Source: Mesotaenium endlicherianum (Eukaryota > Streptophyta > Zygnematophyceae > Zygnematales > Mesotaeniaceae). From it: a DNA stretch of 64,000 nt. The notes beneath the pieces were generated by a model, which was not told the origin of the DNA, ran no database searches, and worked only from the letters and a program-made list of their open reading frames with translations. Positions 60,602 through 64,000 of this stretch are shown in pieces. Location of the stretch: contig WELA01004683.1 of NCBI GenBank assembly GCA_009602735.1, positions 86,710 through 150,709 on the forward strand, given 5' to 3'. Both the position numbers and the translations under genes were made by a program. Numbering within the stretch: position 1 is the first letter of the stretch; each line of letters begins with the position of its first letter.

Positions 60602-62080
60602 ATGGTAAGGACAAGGTCTCAAACTAGCAACTCCCGAGACATGGAGAACCAGGATAACGAGAATGTCGAAAACCAGGCGGAAAGCCATGTAGCGGGAAAC
60701 CGTACCTATTCGGAAGCAGTAGCGGATACTGCAGCTAGGGAGGCAGCAGATGAGGCAGCTGCTATTGCCTCAGTCGCAGCTCAGCAAGCTGAGGAGGAGA
60801 TAGCCAGACTAGAAGCTGAACAAGTAGCAAAGGCCGCTGAAGATATACAAAGGAGGGAAGGACAGCCAGCTGACGAGCGCACTGTTGAAGAACTTATGGC
60901 ATCAAGGGCCAATGTTCTGAACCCACCTCCTGCCGTACAACTCAATGTACCCCTAGGTCAAATACGTGACCGGCTGAATGCGGCAGGAATTGCTGCTGCA
61001 GGAGCAAGAGGGATTGTTGAGGACACTACTCAGCGAGTAGATGCCAATGCTGCTGCTGCATTTGCTAATCTACCACCCCAAAATGTAGACTTGGGAGCAT
61101 TGTTCGTTCAGATGCAGTCGCAAATGGCGACCATGTATCAGTCCCAGCAGGAGGACAAAAGAATCATAATGTCCCTACTCCGGGACAGAGACCAACTGGG
61201 GTCTCACACCACTAGTGGTGGTGGCCGAGGGCCTAGTAAGCCCAAGCCGAAACCTCCCCAGGACTATGATCCTGAGGGAAACAGAAAATATTACCTGATC
61301 AAGTTTCTCGCGGATGTTGAGCAGTGGCTGGAGAACTACCCAGAACTGCAAGATTACGAGAAGGTCAGGCACACCGGTGCGCTACTGAAAGGCAGTGCCG
61401 CAGACTGGTGGCTTTACTGGAAGGAAGAGCGTAAGGCTCGGCAACTCGGTGACCCTACGTGGGTAGAGTTTGTCGAGAAGTTGCATGAGAAGTTTGATGT
61501 CATCAACCAGCAGGAGAAAGCTATCTATGCGATGATCTCCCTGACACTGAAGCAGACCACTTCAGTTGCTGAGTTTGCTCAAAAGTTCCAAGAGAACATG
61601 ATGAAGCAGCCTGATTTGCCAGAACGGTATAGGATAGCATACTTCAGGTATGGCTTGAAATCCGAGGTCTCTGGTCATTTTGCTGAGAAAAAGTATGAGA
61701 AACTGGCTGACTTGATCCAGGATGCTGACGCCTGGGATCAGCAGCAGTTCAATCACAAGCGCCAGAGTAACGCTTTGGTGTCTAAGATTGTCAAAAAGCC
61801 CCACGGTTCCTACAATGCAGTTGAAGGAGACCAGGCTGAGGATAATCAGGGTGATGAATATGAGTATGAGTACAATGCTATTCAGTCTAGAGGTAGAGGT
61901 GGTCCCTCTCGAGGTGGCTATGGAAGGGGTGGTGGTAGGACTAAGCCGAGACCAGCCTCAGCAAAATCTACTTGCTACCATTGTCAGCAGAAAGGCCACT
62001 ACAGAGAACAGTGTCCGGTCAAGCACCTGCCTAAGGTCGAGAGAAAAGACCAGCCTTTAAAAGACAGCAACAGTCAGTAA
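60602..62080 (+). CDS. gag: Element B-3 Gag, intact (492 aa)
   Basis: Starts [20 protein letters not shown]. It has an Ala/Glu-rich helical region (residues about 35-90), a capsid core ([80 protein letters not shown]), an RG-rich linker ([20 protein letters not shown]) and the knuckle [14 protein letters not shown]. The stop TAA at 62078-62080 lies in the 5' arm of the frameshift hairpin. Confidence 0.95.
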   Translation: MVRTRSQTSNSRDMENQDNENVENQAESHVAGNRTYSEAVADTAAREAADEAAAIASVAAQQAEEEIARLEAEQVAKAAEDIQRREGQPADERTVEELMASRANVLNPPPAVQLNVPLGQIRDRLNAAGIAAAGARGIVEDTTQRVDANAAAAFANLPPQNVDLGALFVQMQSQMATMYQSQQEDKRIIMSLLRDRDQLGSHTTSGGGRGPSKPKPKPPQDYDPEGNRKYYLIKFLADVEQWLENYPELQDYEKVRHTGALLKGSAADWWLYWKEERKARQLGDPTWVEFVEKLHEKFDVINQQEKAIYAMISLTLKQTTSVAEFAQKFQENMMKQPDLPERYRIAYFRYGLKSEVSGHFAEKKYEKLADLIQDADAWDQQQFNHKRQSNALVSKIVKKPHGSYNAVEGDQAEDNQGDEYEYEYNAIQSRGRGGPSRGGYGRGGGRTKPRPASAKSTCYHCQQKGHYREQCPVKHLPKVERKDQPLKDSNSQ

Positions 62081-62097
62081 TCCAGTCTACTGACTGT
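62056..62097 (+). promoter_or_regulatory. -1 ribosomal frameshift signal of B-3
   Basis: Gag codons CCT TTA AAA contain the slippery heptamer T TTA AAA (62056-62062). A 7-nt spacer is followed by a perfect 10-bp hairpin: ACAGTCAGTA (62070-62079), loop 62080-62087, TACTGACTGT (62088-62097). A -1 shift leads directly into the pol frame. Confidence 0.85.
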
Positions 62098-64000
62098 GAG
62101 GATGCTAGAGATAGTGAGTCGTCACTAGCTGCCCTCGTAGCAGGTATTATGGGTCCTGCTGAACTGGATTCACTATGCATGCCTGACAACCAGATAAAGG
62201 AGACCATCAGCAATATAGACGTCCAGAGAGTGCACACTCTGGATGCTCTTGTTCCACCTGATGTCCAACATTTCTTTGCTACGTCAGGAGAACAATGCGA
62301 AAGTCAGGAAAAGACAGTCCCCCCTATCCTACTGCATTGCATGATTGCAGGTAGGAAGGTGAGGGCATTTGTTGACGGAGGGGCGTCACATACTTTTATC
62401 CACAAGGACTTAGTTAAGCGGCTAAGGCTGCCTACTGTCACCCAAGGGAATAGAAAAATATTCCTTGGAGATGCCTCAAGTATCCCGGGAGGAGTTATAA
62501 CCAAGCCTATTGAGGTCCAGTTAGGTTCTGGCATTGCAGTTCTAACTGAAACGCTTACATTTGAGGTACTCAACACTGGCTTTTATGATCTCGTGCTAGG
62601 CAGGTCCTGGCTTAATAGACATCAAGCTGAAGTGTGTTGGAGCAGAGGTACAGTTAAAGTGAGAGGAGCCAGTGATGGGCAGATTGACTTGGCACCCACC
62701 AGTGCTCTTCCTCTTGTCCTGTGTGGATGGCAAATGAAGGAAAAGAAGAGGCTTCCAGAAGGATGCAAGTTGCTGAATGCAATGGAGTTCGTCAAAAGCT
62801 GGAACCAGAAGGAAGACAGAATATTATGTCTGCTGCTAAGAAAGGTACCTCCTCAACCTGAAGAAGTGGTTGAGAAAAAGGTACACCCTCCGGAGCACCC
62901 TACTGCTGCAAACATTGTTGCTCAGTACACGGATGTGTTTAATATGCCTCCAGGACTACCCCCTAAGCGGGAAGTAGATCATAGGATTGATTTATTACCT
63001 GGTAGCCAGCCACCCTGGCAACGCACGTATGGCTTGTCTTATTTGGAGAGTGAGGACTTGAAAACACAAATTGCAGAGCTGGAGGAAAATGGTTACATTT
63101 CTCCCAGTAAATCACCGTACGGCGCACCTATCCTATTTGCTAAGAAAAAGGATGGCAGTATGCGGATGTGTGTGGATTACACAGCCCTGAACAGAATTAC
63201 AGTAAAAAAAAAGTATGCTTTATACAGAATCGAGGACTTGCTTGATACCCTGTCTGGCGCTAAGGTGTTCAGTAAGCTAGATCTCAAGAGTGGTTATCAT
63301 CAAATCAGAATTGCTGAGGGGGATGAACACAAGACTGCTTTCCGCACACGTTATGGACACTATGAGTTCAACGTGATGCCATTTGGACTAACTAATGCTC
63401 CTGCTACCTTCATGGGGGCTATGAATGACATTTTCAGACCTTATTTGGATAAGTTTGTGCAAGTTTTCCTGGATGATATTTTAATTTTCTCTAAAGATGA
63501 AGCTCAGCACACTGAACACTTAAAAACAGTCCTGGACACTCCACAGAAAAATCACTTATATGCTAAAATGAGCAAGTGTGATTTCTTTAAGGAAAGTATT
63601 GAATTCTCAGGCCACGTTGTCAGTAAGGAGGGCATCAGTGTGGATCCTAAGAAAGTCCAAACCATAAGGGACTAGCCAGTACCACAGTCCGTCTCTGAAA
63701 TTAGATCCTTCCTCGGGTTGGCTAACTACTATAGGAGATTTATTGAGAATTATTCCACAAAGGCCAGTAAACTGACTGACCTTACTAAGAAAGACATCGG
63801 GTATGTGTGGGGGGAAGAGCAGCAGGCTGCCTTCCAGACCCTTAAAGATGCCCTTTGTTCTGCCCCAGTGCTAGCCGTGTATGACCCCAGCAAACCGGTG
63901 CAGGTGGTTACTGATGCCTCTGATTTTGCCATGGGTGCTATTTTGTTGCAGCCTGCTGACAAAACCACAAAGGATGGTAAGGTACGGCAGGAGTGGCATC
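62063..64000 (+). pseudogene. pol: Element B-3 pol, partial, one nonsense codon
   Basis: Reads on from the frameshift site in the -1 frame. Protease [16 protein letters not shown] with [28 protein letters not shown] (Arg of the usual YRALN is Thr), GLTNAPATF and [17 protein letters not shown] at 63673-63675 replaces the Trp of RDWPVP. The frame continues beyond it through [16 protein letters not shown] and RNase [15 protein letters not shown] to the window end. The nonsense codon would block full Pol. Confidence 0.92.

Larger units (their letters stand above)
59850..64000 (+). mobile_element. Ty3/gypsy element B-3 (5' part, runs off the window)
   Basis: Plus-strand copy of family B: 5' LTR 59850-60567, primer-binding site 60569-60580, intact gag 60602-62080, -1 frameshift signal, and pol as far as RNase H at the window end. 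Whether it has the additional ORF cannot be seen here. Confidence 0.93.

Overview
This is eukaryotic nuclear DNA, most likely from a streptophyte (plant-lineage) alga. Evidence for the lineage: an intron-rich SMC1 whose protein follows land-plant SMC1 along its whole length, a glutathione transferase of the plant TCHQD type, a protein with a chloroplast-transit-like N-terminus, and chromodomain Ty3/gypsy retrotransposons primed by initiator-Met tRNA. The mix of compact conserved genes, long introns and nested LTR elements would fit a repeat-rich charophyte such as Chara braunii; the species is inference, not read from the sequence.

Left 26 kb, host genes: (1) a two-exon TCHQD-like glutathione S-transferase (32-1308, minus); (2) a four-exon CCDC12/Cwf18 spliceosome protein (2905-6107, plus); (3) a 3.6 kb intergenic stretch with a 23-bp minisatellite and a second, roughly 40-bp tandem array (7847-9197); (4) a predicted chloroplast membrane protein of unknown function (9711-13632, plus); (5) a complete 19-exon SMC1 cohesin ATPase (14346-25707, minus) whose exon phases all close, giving 1225 aa. 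One SMC1 intron appears to be GC-AG, and a 577-base assembly gap flanked by poly-G lies in another.

Right 37 kb, nested LTR retrotransposons of at least five families: element A (27198-33305, minus, decayed); element B-1 (33331-43340, minus, decayed), interrupted by solo LTR E (35441-36748, with target duplication GCTGA); the 3' part of B-2 (43414-46331, minus); an LTR-B fragment; element C-1 (46575-57213, plus, decayed), into which the intact and young C-2 (48272-54951, minus, target duplication ATCGT, near-identical LTRs) has inserted; a gag remnant of family D (57214-59849); and the 5' half of B-3 (59850-64000, plus).

The two most notable signals are in these elements. Families B and C each carry what looks like a textbook programmed -1 frameshift signal in the gag/pol overlap (slippery heptamer, 7-10 nt spacer, perfect hairpin). 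Family B also carries an additional sense-strand ORF between pol and the 3' LTR, seen in two diverged copies, which I cannot match to any known retroelement protein. Its conserved core and SR-rich C-terminus, with no visible membrane segment, argue against an ordinary env gene.
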